Shown here piece by piece: positions 1-6,560 of a DNA stretch of 14,490 bases. The DNA comes from JBFWIL01 sp050256015 (GTDB taxonomy: Bacteria > Bacteroidota > Bacteroidia > Bacteroidales > Prolixibacteraceae), in NCBI GenBank assembly GCA_050256015.1, contig JBFWIL010000041.1, forward strand, positions 1-14,490. Direction: 5' to 3'. Position 1 is the stretch's first letter, and each line of letters opens with the position of its first letter. The translations under genes and the position numbers were made by a program. The notes under the pieces were generated by a model that did no database searches, was not told where the DNA came from, and saw only the letters and a program-made list of their open reading frames with translations.

Positions 1-1
1 T

Positions 2-688
2 AAAATATTCGGTCCGGGAAACCAGTATGTCATGGCAGCCAAGCAACTGGTCAGTCTGAGTCAGACGGCCATCGACATGCCCGCAGGCCCCTCCGAAGTA
101 GCCATCCTGGCCGATTCATCGGCCAATCCCGAATTTCTGGCTTCCGATCTGCTCTCCCAGGCCGAACACGGTCCCGACTCGCAGGTTCTTCTGATTACCG
201 GATCAGAAAAACTGGCCGACCGGGTGGAAGAAGAGTTGCAGCAGCAGCTGACCGGGCTGAGCAGGAAAACAATTGCCAAGAAAGCATTGCAAAACAGCAT
301 ATGCATCATTCTCGACCGAGAGGAAGACCGGATCAGCCTGCTCAATGCCTACGCCCCGGAACACCTCATCATTGCCACGCAGAACCATCTTACACTGGCT
401 GAACGGATTATAAATGCGGGCTCGGTATTCCTTGGAAACTACTGTCCGGAAAGCGCAGGCGACTATGCATCCGGAACTAACCACCCCCTGCCGACAAACG
501 GCTGGGCCCGTTCATACAGTGGTGTTAACCTGGACAGCTATCTGAAAAAAATCACCTTCCAGAAAATTACCCGGGAAGGCCTCCGTGAGCTGGGCCCCGT
601 GATCCAAACCATGGCCGAAGCCGAACAGCTGGATGCACATAAACAGGCTGTAACGGTGAGACTCAGGGAAATTCAGGAAAGCCAATAA
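2..688 (+). CDS. hisD: Histidinol dehydrogenase, C-terminal part (5' end outside window)
   Basis: Histidinol dehydrogenase carries out the last two steps of histidine synthesis: NAD-dependent oxidation of L-histidinol to histidinal and then to histidine, using one zinc ion per active site. The reading frame is open from base 2 (first residues KIFGPGNQYV), so the true start lies upstream; 228 residues are visible, about half of the usual 430. All known catalytic and zinc residues of this half can be seen in the visible fragment: Q53 and H56 in SQAEHGPDSQ, E120 and H121 in APEHL, D154 in SAGDYASG and H213 in LDAHK. Their spacing is identical to E. coli Q259, H262, E326, H327, D360 and H419. The gene is followed 33 bases later by hisC, so the two are probably co-transcribed. 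hisG would be expected just upstream, outside the window. Confidence 0.97.
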   Translation, partial: KIFGPGNQYVMAAKQLVSLSQTAIDMPAGPSEVAILADSSANPEFLASDLLSQAEHGPDSQVLLITGSEKLADRVEEELQQQLTGLSRKTIAKKALQNSICIILDREEDRISLLNAYAPEHLIIATQNHLTLAERIINAGSVFLGNYCPESAGDYASGTNHPLPTNGWARSYSGVNLDSYLKKITFQKITREGLRELGPVIQTMAEAEQLDAHKQAVTVRLREIQESQ

Positions 689-721
689 TCCCCATTCCGT
701 CAAAACACAGAACAACCGACT

Positions 722-1768
722 ATGAAACTGGAACAACTCATAAGGAAAAATATTAACCGGCTAACCCCCTATTCCTCTGCACGAGATGAATTTTCAGGAG
801 AAGCCATGGTTTTTCTGGATGCCAATGAAAATCCGTTCAACGCCCCCTACAACCGGTACCCCGACCCCTTGCAACGCAAGCTGAAAGAAAAAATAGCGGG
901 AATCAAGGCGTGCCGGCCTGAACAGATCTTTCTGGGAAACGGCAGCGATGAACCCATTGACCTGCTCTTCCGGGCATTTTGTGAACCAGGGCAAGACAAC
1001 ATGGTCAGCATCAGTCCGACATACGGCATGTACCAGGTCGCCGCAGAGATAAATGATGTGGAAGTCCGCAACATCCGACTGAAAGAAGATTTCCGTTTCC
1101 TGGCTGCAGATTTATTGGATGCCGCAGATAAAAACACCAAACTGGCTTTTGTCTGCTCCCCGAACAATCCGACAGGCAACCTGCTGGAAAGGGAGGAAGT
1201 GATGAAGCTGATCCGGGAATTTCAGGGTCTGGTCGTCATGGACGAAGCTTACACCGATTTTGCGCCAGGGGCGAGCCTGTTGCCAGAACTGGACCGGCAT
1301 CCGGGACTGGTGCTTCTTCATACCTTTTCCAAAGCCTGGGGGATGGCCGGAATACGGCTGGGCATGGCTTTTGCCGATCCCCGGATTATTGCCGTTCTCA
1401 ACAGAATAAAATACCCCTACAACATCAACATGCTGACCCAGCAAAAAGCCATGGAGCTACTGGATCAGGAAACGGAAAAAACAAGCTGGGCCGAGCTGCT
1501 TGTCCGGGAGCGTGAAAAACTGGCAGGCAAGCTGGCGTCTCTTCCCTTTGTGGAAAAAGTCTATCCCTCAGCGGCCAACTTTCTGCTGGTACGAATGCAA
1601 AATGCCCGTAGCGTATACCGGTTTCTTACTGACTGCGGGATAATTGTAAGGGACCGTTCAAAAGTAATCCTTTGCGAAGAAAGCCTGCGTATTACCATTG
1701 GAACACCGGAAGAGAACCATATCCTGACGGAAAAACTGATTGCGTGGAGAAACAGACAAAAACGATAA
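722..1768 (+). CDS. hisC: Histidinol-phosphate aminotransferase
   Basis: This PLP-dependent class I/II aminotransferase converts imidazole-acetol phosphate plus glutamate to histidinol phosphate. The 348 residues match the usual length of about 350. Visible family motifs are FLDANENPF near residue 31, the SPNNPTGN cofactor-binding loop (146-153), DEAYTDF (174-180, with the Asp that pairs with the pyridine nitrogen), the Schiff-base lysine K204 in TFSKAWGMAG, R212 in the same stretch, and R323 in SLRITIGT, which is expected to hold the substrate. The ATG at 722 gives a normal N terminus; there is no strong Shine-Dalgarno, as is common in Bacteroidota. It sits 33 bases after hisD and 61 bases before hisB. 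Confidence 0.97.
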   Translation: MKLEQLIRKNINRLTPYSSARDEFSGEAMVFLDANENPFNAPYNRYPDPLQRKLKEKIAGIKACRPEQIFLGNGSDEPIDLLFRAFCEPGQDNMVSISPTYGMYQVAAEINDVEVRNIRLKEDFRFLAADLLDAADKNTKLAFVCSPNNPTGNLLEREEVMKLIREFQGLVVMDEAYTDFAPGASLLPELDRHPGLVLLHTFSKAWGMAGIRLGMAFADPRIIAVLNRIKYPYNINMLTQQKAMELLDQETEKTSWAELLVREREKLAGKLASLPFVEKVYPSAANFLLVRMQNARSVYRFLTDCGIIVRDRSKVILCEESLRITIGTPEENHILTEKLIAWRNRQKR

Positions 1769-1829
1769 AAAAAGCTATTATAAAAAGACTTATAACACAC
1801 AGACAATTGAAAAAATAAACACAGAGTAT

Positions 1830-2951
1830 ATGAAACGAGCTTTGTTTATAGACCGCGACGGCACACTGATCGCCGAGCCGGAAGATGAGCAAATTGACTC
1901 CCTGGAAAAGCTTGAATTTATCCCGGGCGTATTCCGGAACCTGTATCAGATAGCCCGTAACCTGGATTATGAACTGGTCATGGTGACCAACCAGGACGGA
2001 CTGGGCACGGCCTCCTTTCCCGAAGAAAACTTCTGGCCGGCACATAATAAAATGCTCCGGGCCCTGGAAAATGAGGGAGTTGTCTTTCAGGACATACTGA
2101 TAGACCGTACATTTCCCCGGGAGCAGGCCTCGACCCGGAAGCCGGGAACCGGCCTGATGAAACGCTACATGAACGGCAATTATGATCTGGCCGGCAGTTA
2201 TGTAATCGGCGACCGGCTTACCGACATTGAACTGGCCAAAAACATGGGAGCAAAAGGGATTCTGCTGAATGACGGCAGCCTGCAGCAACAACTGGAAAAA
2301 CAAGGACTGGCCTCCTGGTGTAAGCTGGTTACCAACAGCTGGGATGACATCTATGCCCGGGTGGCAACCTCCGAACGAACCGTGGAAATCTGCCGCAACA
2401 CAAAGGAAACACAGATCAGGATACTGCTCGACCTGGACGGAACCGGCAAAAGCGAAATCCGTACCGGACTGGCTTTCTTCGACCATATGCTTGAGCAGAT
2501 TGCCAGACATGCCGGGGTTAATCTTTCGATCTGCGTGAACGGGGACCTGCAGGTCGATGAACATCACACCATCGAAGATACCGCTCTGGCCCTGGGCGAA
2601 GCCTTCCGGAAGGCCCTGGGCGACAAGCGGGGTATCGAACGATATGGCTACAGCCTGCCCATGGACGACTGCCTGGCCCAGGTCGTACTCGATTTCGGAG
2701 GACGTCCCTGGCTGGTATGGAACGCCTGCTTCAAACGCGAAAAAGTCGGCGACATGCCTGCCGAAATGTTCTTTCATTTCTTTAAATCCTTTTCCGATAC
2801 GGCACTGGCCAATATCCACATCCGGGCGGAAGGACAAAACGAACACCATAAGATAGAAGGAATCTTCAAGGCACTGGCCAGGGCAATCCGCATGGCCATC
2901 CGCAGGGATGTCCACAACACGGAACTCCCATCTACCAAGGGTACCCTTTAA
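1830..2951 (+). CDS. hisB: Bifunctional histidinol-phosphatase / imidazoleglycerol-phosphate dehydratase
   Basis: This fused enzyme catalyses two non-consecutive steps: dehydration of imidazole glycerol phosphate (C-terminal domain) and dephosphorylation of histidinol phosphate (N-terminal HAD domain). With the start at 1830 it has 373 residues. Residues 1 to about 165 are the HAD phosphatase: nucleophile motif FIDRDGT with D8 and D10, VTNQDG (52-57), RKPGTG (103-108) and VIGDRLTD (125-132). Residues from about 183 to the end are the dehydratase, with the two metal-binding repeats HHTIED (245-250) and EHHKIEG (338-344). The zinc-loop cysteines of E. coli HisB are absent (IDRTFPREQASTRKP here). 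The frame stays open upstream to 1740, inside hisC, but that extension (lysine- and asparagine-rich) does not look like HAD sequence, and the start at 1830 puts the nucleophile motif in its normal place. Confidence 0.96.
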   Translation: MKRALFIDRDGTLIAEPEDEQIDSLEKLEFIPGVFRNLYQIARNLDYELVMVTNQDGLGTASFPEENFWPAHNKMLRALENEGVVFQDILIDRTFPREQASTRKPGTGLMKRYMNGNYDLAGSYVIGDRLTDIELAKNMGAKGILLNDGSLQQQLEKQGLASWCKLVTNSWDDIYARVATSERTVEICRNTKETQIRILLDLDGTGKSEIRTGLAFFDHMLEQIARHAGVNLSICVNGDLQVDEHHTIEDTALALGEAFRKALGDKRGIERYGYSLPMDDCLAQVVLDFGGRPWLVWNACFKREKVGDMPAEMFFHFFKSFSDTALANIHIRAEGQNEHHKIEGIFKALARAIRMAIRRDVHNTELPSTKGTL

Positions 2952-2973
2952 GCATGAACCCGGCAAACCGGTT

Positions 2974-3001
2974 CCGGCAGGAAAAAGCAAACTCCTGCCG
3001 G
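2974..3001 (+). terminator. Perfect 9-bp hairpin after hisB, possible terminator or attenuator
   Basis: CCGGCAGGA (2974-2982) pairs perfectly with TCCTGCCGG (2993-3001) around a 10-base A-rich loop, 22 bases after the hisB stop. There is no T-run on the 3' side, so it is not a textbook intrinsic terminator. It could partly end hisDCB transcripts, protect the 3' end of the mRNA or act as a pause site. It lies just upstream of the first copy of the 59-bp repeat. Confidence 0.45.
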
Positions 3002-3039
3002 CCAATTACGGGAAACATGTCGGGAAGATAGGGTAAAAC

Positions 3040-3098
3040 TGGCTATGCGAATCGGGGCGAAGCAAAAATCCGTGAAGCGAATTCCATTCCGTTGATTG
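3040..3098 (+). repeat. 59-bp dispersed repeat, copy 1, upstream of purU
   Basis: This stretch begins TGGCTATGCGAATCGG and aligns over 59 columns with 4306-4363: 49 identities, 9 substitutions and one single-base gap, by hand alignment. It is in the same orientation as the following gene and ends 66 bases before the purU start codon. The small reading frame inside it (MRIGAKQ...) is broken by a stop in copy 2, so it is not coding. It may be a shared leader or operator element, or one member of a genome-wide interspersed repeat family. Confidence 0.75.
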
Positions 3099-3164
3099 TT
3101 TGATGAAAAATACTGTCTCCAATACGAGATCTGCAGTCATTATCTTATTTATAAATACAAACAA

Positions 3165-4049
3165 ATGAAAAGTATAAAGCCATTACGCGATAAAAAAAAC
3201 ACTGCCATTCTGCTTATCCATTGTCCCGACAGGCAGGGCATTCTGGCCACCGTAACCGAATTTCTGAACCGGAATAACGGGAATATCATCAACCTCGACC
3301 AGTACGTGGACAGGGTGGAGAAGATATTTTACATGCGGGTGGAATGGGAGCTGAAAGGCTTTAACATTCCTGCCGAAAAGATCGGAGAATATTTTGAAAC
3401 ACTTATCGCCAGTAAACTGAATATGGTATGGACCCTTTACTTTTCCCGCGACATCCCGCGTATGGCTATCTTCGTTTCCAATCTTTCCCATTGTCTGTTT
3501 GATATCCTTTCCCGCTATACAGCCGGAGAGTGGGATGTGGAAATTCCGCTGATCATCGGGAACCACGAAGACATGCGGATGGTGGCCGAACGTTTTGGAA
3601 TCGATTTTCACCACTTCCCGCTTAACTCGGGCAACAAAGCCGGACAGGAAGAAGCCGAAATTAAGTTGTTGCGGGAAAACAGAATTGACTTTATCGTGCT
3701 GGCCCGCTACATGCAAATCCTTTCTCCTGTATTCGTAAAACAATTCCCCAACCGGATCATCAACATACACCATTCCTTCCTGCCCGCCTTTGCCGGGGCA
3801 AAGCCTTACCATGCCGCCCACGAACGCGGGGTCAAACTAATCGGGGCCACCAGCCACTATGTGACCAGCGAACTGGATGGAGGACCGATCATTGCGCAGG
3901 ATGTGGCCCGGTGCAGTCATGCAGACACTGTAAAAAGCCTGATCCGGAAAGGACGCGACCTGGAAAAAATTGTTCTTTCAAAAGCCGTGTTTAACCACCT
4001 GCAGCGAAAAATACTGGTTTATCACAACAAGACCGTGGTGTTTAATTAA
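3165..4049 (+). CDS. purU: Formyltetrahydrofolate deformylase
   Basis: PurU hydrolyses 10-formyl-tetrahydrofolate to formate and tetrahydrofolate and so balances the one-carbon pool. The product of 294 residues is close to the usual 280-290. An ACT-like regulatory domain occupies about residues 13-90 (TAILLIHCPDRQGILATV at its start). The formyltransferase-fold catalytic domain follows from about 98. The catalytic triad shared with PurN is visible as N200 and H202 in INIHHSFLPAF and D238 in SELDGGPI; GATSHYV (227-233) also fits. The ATG at 3165 was preferred to a TTG at 3096, because the extra 23 residues (FDEKYCLQ...) overlap the repeat and are not family sequence. PurU is not a histidine enzyme; its place between hisB and hisH is unusual. 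A link is possible through AICAR, the by-product of HisF, which PurH formylates with the same cofactor. Confidence 0.95.
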   Translation: MKSIKPLRDKKNTAILLIHCPDRQGILATVTEFLNRNNGNIINLDQYVDRVEKIFYMRVEWELKGFNIPAEKIGEYFETLIASKLNMVWTLYFSRDIPRMAIFVSNLSHCLFDILSRYTAGEWDVEIPLIIGNHEDMRMVAERFGIDFHHFPLNSGNKAGQEEAEIKLLRENRIDFIVLARYMQILSPVFVKQFPNRIINIHHSFLPAFAGAKPYHAAHERGVKLIGATSHYVTSELDGGPIIAQDVARCSHADTVKSLIRKGRDLEKIVLSKAVFNHLQRKILVYHNKTVVFN

Positions 4050-4120
4050 CAGGCCCCGGACGCAAAAAACAAAAGGAATAAAACTTCGTGAAAATGAAAG
4101 AAAAGAGAATAAAGAAAAAG

Positions 4121-4192
4121 TAGCGCGTAGCAGAATCGAACTGCTATTTCCTGATTGAGAAACAGGTTTCCTAACCGTTAGAAGAACGCGCC
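4121..4192 (-). tRNA. tRNA-Glu (anticodon CUC), antisense within the his cluster
   Basis: Read on the minus strand, 72 bases fold as a full cloverleaf. The acceptor stem GGCGCGT/ACGCGCT has 7 pairs, with G1-U72 a wobble. T8 and C9 follow. The D stem is TTCT/GGAA with loop AACGGTTA. The anticodon stem is CCTGT/TCAGG, whose innermost pair is a U-U mismatch. The anticodon loop TTCTCAA gives CUC, reading GAG (Glu). The variable loop is AAAT and the T arm AGCAG-TTCGATT-CTGCT. The discriminator base is A and no CCA is encoded. U11-A24, U13-G22, the four-base variable loop, U35, C36 and A37 all agree with known glutamate identity elements. The U10-A25 pair is complementary although position 10 is usually G. 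A T-rich tail follows its 3' end on the minus strand. It lies opposite to purU and hisH. Confidence 0.88.
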
Positions 4193-4206
4193 GGATATGG
4201 ATGCCA

Positions 4207-4214
4207 CAAAAATA
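4207..4214 (-). promoter_or_regulatory. -7 box (TAnnTTTG) for the tRNA-Glu gene
   Basis: On the minus strand this reads TATTTTTG, an exact match to the Bacteroidota sigma-A -7 consensus, 14 bases upstream of the first base of the tRNA. That leaves a very short leader, as expected for a tRNA. No clear TTTG is found 19 bases further upstream, and the region is AT-rich, so a chance match is possible. Confidence 0.4.
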
Positions 4215-4272
4215 AACAAAAAACTGTTTCCCTATAAAAGAAAACAAAAAAATTCAACAATGAAACAAGCAT

Positions 4273-4318
4273 ATTCGCATCAAACAAAAAAGCTGACGGT
4301 CAGATTGGCTATGCGAAT
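4273..4318. repeat. Imperfectly nested inverted repeat overlapping repeat copy 2
   Basis: ATTCGCAT (4273-4280) is the exact reverse complement of ATGCGAAT (4311-4318), the latter being inside copy 2 of the 59-bp repeat. The 30 bases between contain a smaller stem, CTGA-CGG-TCAG. Copy 1 has no matching upstream arm, so this structure is specific to the hisH leader. Confidence 0.4.
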
Positions 4319-4363
4319 CGGAGCGTAGCGAATATCCGCGAAGTAAATTTCATTGCGTTATTG
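4306..4363 (+). repeat. 59-bp dispersed repeat, copy 2, upstream of hisH
   Basis: This is the second copy of the element at 3040-3098, in the same orientation and about 83% identical. The first 16 bases, TGGCTATGCGAATCGG, are identical. It ends 62 bases before the hisH start codon, close to the 66 bases seen for copy 1 and purU. The two copies bracket purU and the tRNA as direct repeats. Confidence 0.75.
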
Positions 4364-4425
4364 TACCATTAAAAAGCATTTTCGCAAACAAGAAAATTGT
4401 AATCAGCATTTTAAAATTTTGCCGG

Positions 4426-5034
4426 ATGAACATTGTCATAATCAAATACAACGCGGGAAATATAGAATCAGTGAGCAACGCCCTGCTCCGGCTTGGCGTT
4501 AAGGCTGAGATCACAGCCGATCCCGAAAAAATCCGTACTTCAGACCGTATTATCTTCCCCGGTGTGGGCGAAGCCAGCACCACCATGGCTTATCTGCAAA
4601 AAGAAGGGCTTGACCGGCTCATATGCGGACTGAAACAGCCCGTGCTGGGCATTTGCCTCGGACTGCAGCTCATGTGCAGCTATACGGAAGAAGGAAACAC
4701 CTCCTGCCTGGGAATATTCCCGGAGAAGGTACGGCGGTTTGTTCCGGAACCGGGCATGGAATACAGCACCAAAGTTCCGCATATGGGATGGAATACAATA
4801 AACAAACTGAAAAGCAGGTTGTTTGACCCTTCACTGGAAGGGAAACATGTTTATTTTGTACACTCCTATTATGCCGCAACCGGAAAGCATACGGCTGCCG
4901 TGACCAATTACATCACTCCTTTCAGTGCGGCTCTGCAGCGCGACAACTTTTATGCCACCCAGTTCCATCCCGAGAAGAGCGGAATTGTGGGAGCCCGTAT
5001 ACTGGAAAACTTTTTAAACTGCACAAAATCATGA
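4426..5034 (+). CDS. hisH: Imidazole glycerol phosphate synthase, glutamine amidotransferase subunit
   Basis: HisH hydrolyses glutamine and channels the ammonia to HisF, which uses it to make imidazole glycerol phosphate and AICAR. The 202 residues fit the family. The class I glutaminase triad is visible: C77 in the elbow GICLGLQLM, and H181 and E183 in TQFHPEKSG. PGVGEA (45-50) supplies the oxyanion-region glycines. The ATG at 4426 gives the standard MNIVIIKYNAGN start. The stop overlaps the hisA start (ATGA at 5031-5034), implying translational coupling. It restarts the histidine cluster after the purU/tRNA interruption, and its upstream region carries repeat copy 2. Confidence 0.97.
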   Translation: MNIVIIKYNAGNIESVSNALLRLGVKAEITADPEKIRTSDRIIFPGVGEASTTMAYLQKEGLDRLICGLKQPVLGICLGLQLMCSYTEEGNTSCLGIFPEKVRRFVPEPGMEYSTKVPHMGWNTINKLKSRLFDPSLEGKHVYFVHSYYAATGKHTAAVTNYITPFSAALQRDNFYATQFHPEKSGIVGARILENFLNCTKS

Positions 5035-5774
5035 TTACCGTTATTCCTGCCATTGACCTGATCGGCGGCAAATGTGTCCGGCTGAGCCAGGGCGATTACA
5101 ACCGGCAAACCACCTACAACGAGAATCCGCTGGAGGTAGCCATGATATTTGAAGATGCCGGCATTTCGCGGCTTCATCTGGTCGACCTGGACGGGGCCAG
5201 GGCCGGGCATATCGTTAACTACCGGGTACTGGAAAAAATCGCAGAAAAAACCGGGCTGACCGTCGATTTCGGGGGAGGACTCAGCAGTGAGGAAGACCTG
5301 CGCATTGCCTTCGCCAGCGGAGCCAGCATGGTCACCGGAGGGAGCATAGCCGTGAAAGACCGCCAACGCTTTACCGGCTGGCTTAAAACCCATGGTCCGG
5401 AACGGATAATACTCGGAGCAGACGCCCGCGACAATAAAATTGCCTTATGCGGCTGGCAGGAAACATCCGAACTGCCCATTCTGGATTTTATCGGCAATTA
5501 TGTCAGCGAGGGTATCCGGAAAGTCATATCTACCGACATTGGCCGGGACGGCATGCTTTCAGGGCCGGCCACGAAGCTCTACCTTTCCATCCTGGAAAAA
5601 TTCCCCGGGCTTGAACTGATTGCCAGCGGCGGCATCAGTTCCATGGACGATATCCGGCAACTCGACAAGCTGGGTGTTCCCGGAGTGATAACCGGCAAAG
5701 CCATATATGAAAAAAGGATCAGCCTGAAGGAGATCAGCAGCTTTATTTCCGGCCAGGCCAGCCCAAACCCGTAA
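5031..5774 (+). CDS. hisA: ProFAR isomerase (phosphoribosylformimino-AICAR-phosphate isomerase)
   Basis: HisA is a TIM-barrel isomerase that performs the Amadori rearrangement of ProFAR to PRFAR, the substrate of HisF. Its 247 residues are typical. The catalytic aspartates are D9 in PAIDLIGGKCVRL and D131 in LGADARD; D173 in GRDGMLSG matches a third conserved acid. Phosphate-binding glycine loops are seen at FGGGLSS (80-86) and ASGGISS (198-204). The start overlaps the hisH stop by 4 bases and hisF begins 17 bases after its stop. A TrpF-like dual role is not suggested by anything in the sequence. Confidence 0.97.
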   Translation: MITVIPAIDLIGGKCVRLSQGDYNRQTTYNENPLEVAMIFEDAGISRLHLVDLDGARAGHIVNYRVLEKIAEKTGLTVDFGGGLSSEEDLRIAFASGASMVTGGSIAVKDRQRFTGWLKTHGPERIILGADARDNKIALCGWQETSELPILDFIGNYVSEGIRKVISTDIGRDGMLSGPATKLYLSILEKFPGLELIASGGISSMDDIRQLDKLGVPGVITGKAIYEKRISLKEISSFISGQASPNP

Positions 5775-5791
5775 TTATTTAATAAAAGAAC

Positions 5792-6544
5792 ATGTTAGCC
5801 AAGCGCATTATTCCCTGTCTGGACATTAAAGACGGGCAAACCGTAAAGGGAATCAACTTTGTGAATATACAAAATGTAGGAGACCCTGTAGAGCTGGGAG
5901 CGCTCTATGCACAACAGGGCGCCGACGAACTGGTTTTCCTGGACATCACAGCCACCCACGAAAAACGCAAAACTCTCGTGGACCTGGTCAGGCGGATTGC
6001 CCGGGAGCTGAACATCCCTTTCACCGTAGGTGGAGGTATCAGTGAACTGAAAGATGCCGATGCTCTGCTGAGTGCCGGGGCCGACAAAATCAGCATCAAC
6101 TCTTCGGCCGTCCGTAATCCCGGGCTGATTGATAAGCTGGCACGTAATTTCGGCAGCCAGTTTGTGGTGGTGGCCATTGACGCGAAAAACTATGCCGGCC
6201 GGTGGACCGTCACGGTAAACGGCGGACGCATCCCTACCGGGCTGGAACTGTTCAGCTGGGCCCGGGAAGCAGAAGACCGTGGAGCCGGAGAAATTCTCTT
6301 TACCTCCATGGACCATGACGGTACAAAAAACGGATTTGCCAACGAAGAACTGGCCTGTATGGCCGGGATGCTCAAAATACCCATTATCGCTTCGGGCGGA
6401 GCCGGAACCATGGATCATTTCGTGGAGGTATTCTCTAAAGGTAAGGCTGATGCCGGACTGGCAGCCAGTATTTTCCACTACCGCGAAATAGGCATAAGCC
6501 AGCTGAAAGCATATTTAAGGCAGGCAGGAATTGCCGTCCGGTGA
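5792..6544 (+). CDS. hisF: Imidazole glycerol phosphate synthase, cyclase subunit
   Basis: HisF is the TIM-barrel partner of HisH. It closes the imidazole ring from PRFAR and ammonia, releasing imidazole glycerol phosphate and AICAR. The 250 residues begin with the family signature MLAKRIIPCLDIKDG. The two catalytic aspartates fall at D11 and D130, the same numbers as in the well-studied Thermotoga enzyme. Phosphate-binding motifs are VGGGIS (79-84) and ASGGAG (200-205), and FTSMDHDGTKNG (170-181) is also characteristic. It is co-transcribed with hisH and hisA by spacing; hisIE follows after a longer gap of 119 bases. Confidence 0.98.
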   Translation: MLAKRIIPCLDIKDGQTVKGINFVNIQNVGDPVELGALYAQQGADELVFLDITATHEKRKTLVDLVRRIARELNIPFTVGGGISELKDADALLSAGADKISINSSAVRNPGLIDKLARNFGSQFVVVAIDAKNYAGRWTVTVNGGRIPTGLELFSWAREAEDRGAGEILFTSMDHDGTKNGFANEELACMAGMLKIPIIASGGAGTMDHFVEVFSKGKADAGLAASIFHYREIGISQLKAYLRQAGIAVR

Positions 6545-6560
6545 ATCTTTTGCATCTTTG
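6531..6560 (+). promoter_or_regulatory. Candidate internal promoter for hisIE
   Basis: TTG (6531-6533), exactly 19 bases, then CATCTTTG (6553-6560) resembles the Bacteroidota TTTG-N19-TAnnTTTG promoter with one mismatch in the -7 box. It overlaps the end of hisF and would give a leader of about 95 bases before hisIE. That leader contains a small hairpin, TTTCC-acgg-GGAAA (6578-6591), flanked by CCGG on both sides. Confidence 0.45.

Larger units (their letters stand above)
4050..4425. other. 376-bp AT-rich spacer between purU and hisH, no protein gene
   Basis: This stretch has no credible protein gene. It holds, in order: an A/G-rich run (about 4096-4120), a minus-strand tRNA-Glu gene (4121-4192), a promoter-like box for that tRNA (4207-4214), an inverted repeat (4273-4318) and copy 2 of the 59-bp repeat (4306-4363). 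The short frames across it are low-complexity Lys/Asn/Ser-rich or antisense to the tRNA. I found no convincing TAnnTTTG box for hisH on the + strand. Confidence 0.7.

Noticed and set aside
1740..1829. In-frame 30-residue N-terminal extension of HisB
   Set aside because: It overlaps hisC, is Lys/Asn/Thr-rich, and the ATG at 1830 puts the HAD nucleophile motif at the normal position.
1692..3005. 437-residue open frame on the minus strand opposite hisB
   Set aside because: It mirrors the codon pattern of hisB, has no recognisable domain, and hisB on the other strand is beyond doubt.
2954..3098. Short frames after hisB and inside the repeat (25 residues starting MNPANRF; 16 residues starting MRIGAKQ)
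   Set aside because: Tiny, no ribosome site, and the repeat frame is interrupted by a stop in copy 2.
3096..3164. TTG start giving a 23-residue extension of PurU
   Set aside because: The extension begins within the 59-bp repeat and does not resemble PurU; the ATG at 3165 gives a typical length.
3970..4247. Small frames on both strands across the purU-hisH spacer
   Set aside because: They cover the tRNA gene and A-rich sequence and have low-complexity products.
4121..4335. GCGTAGC shared by the tRNA 3' end and repeat copy 2, as an integration att site
   Set aside because: Seven exact bases are too few, and there is no integrase or other mobile gene in the window.
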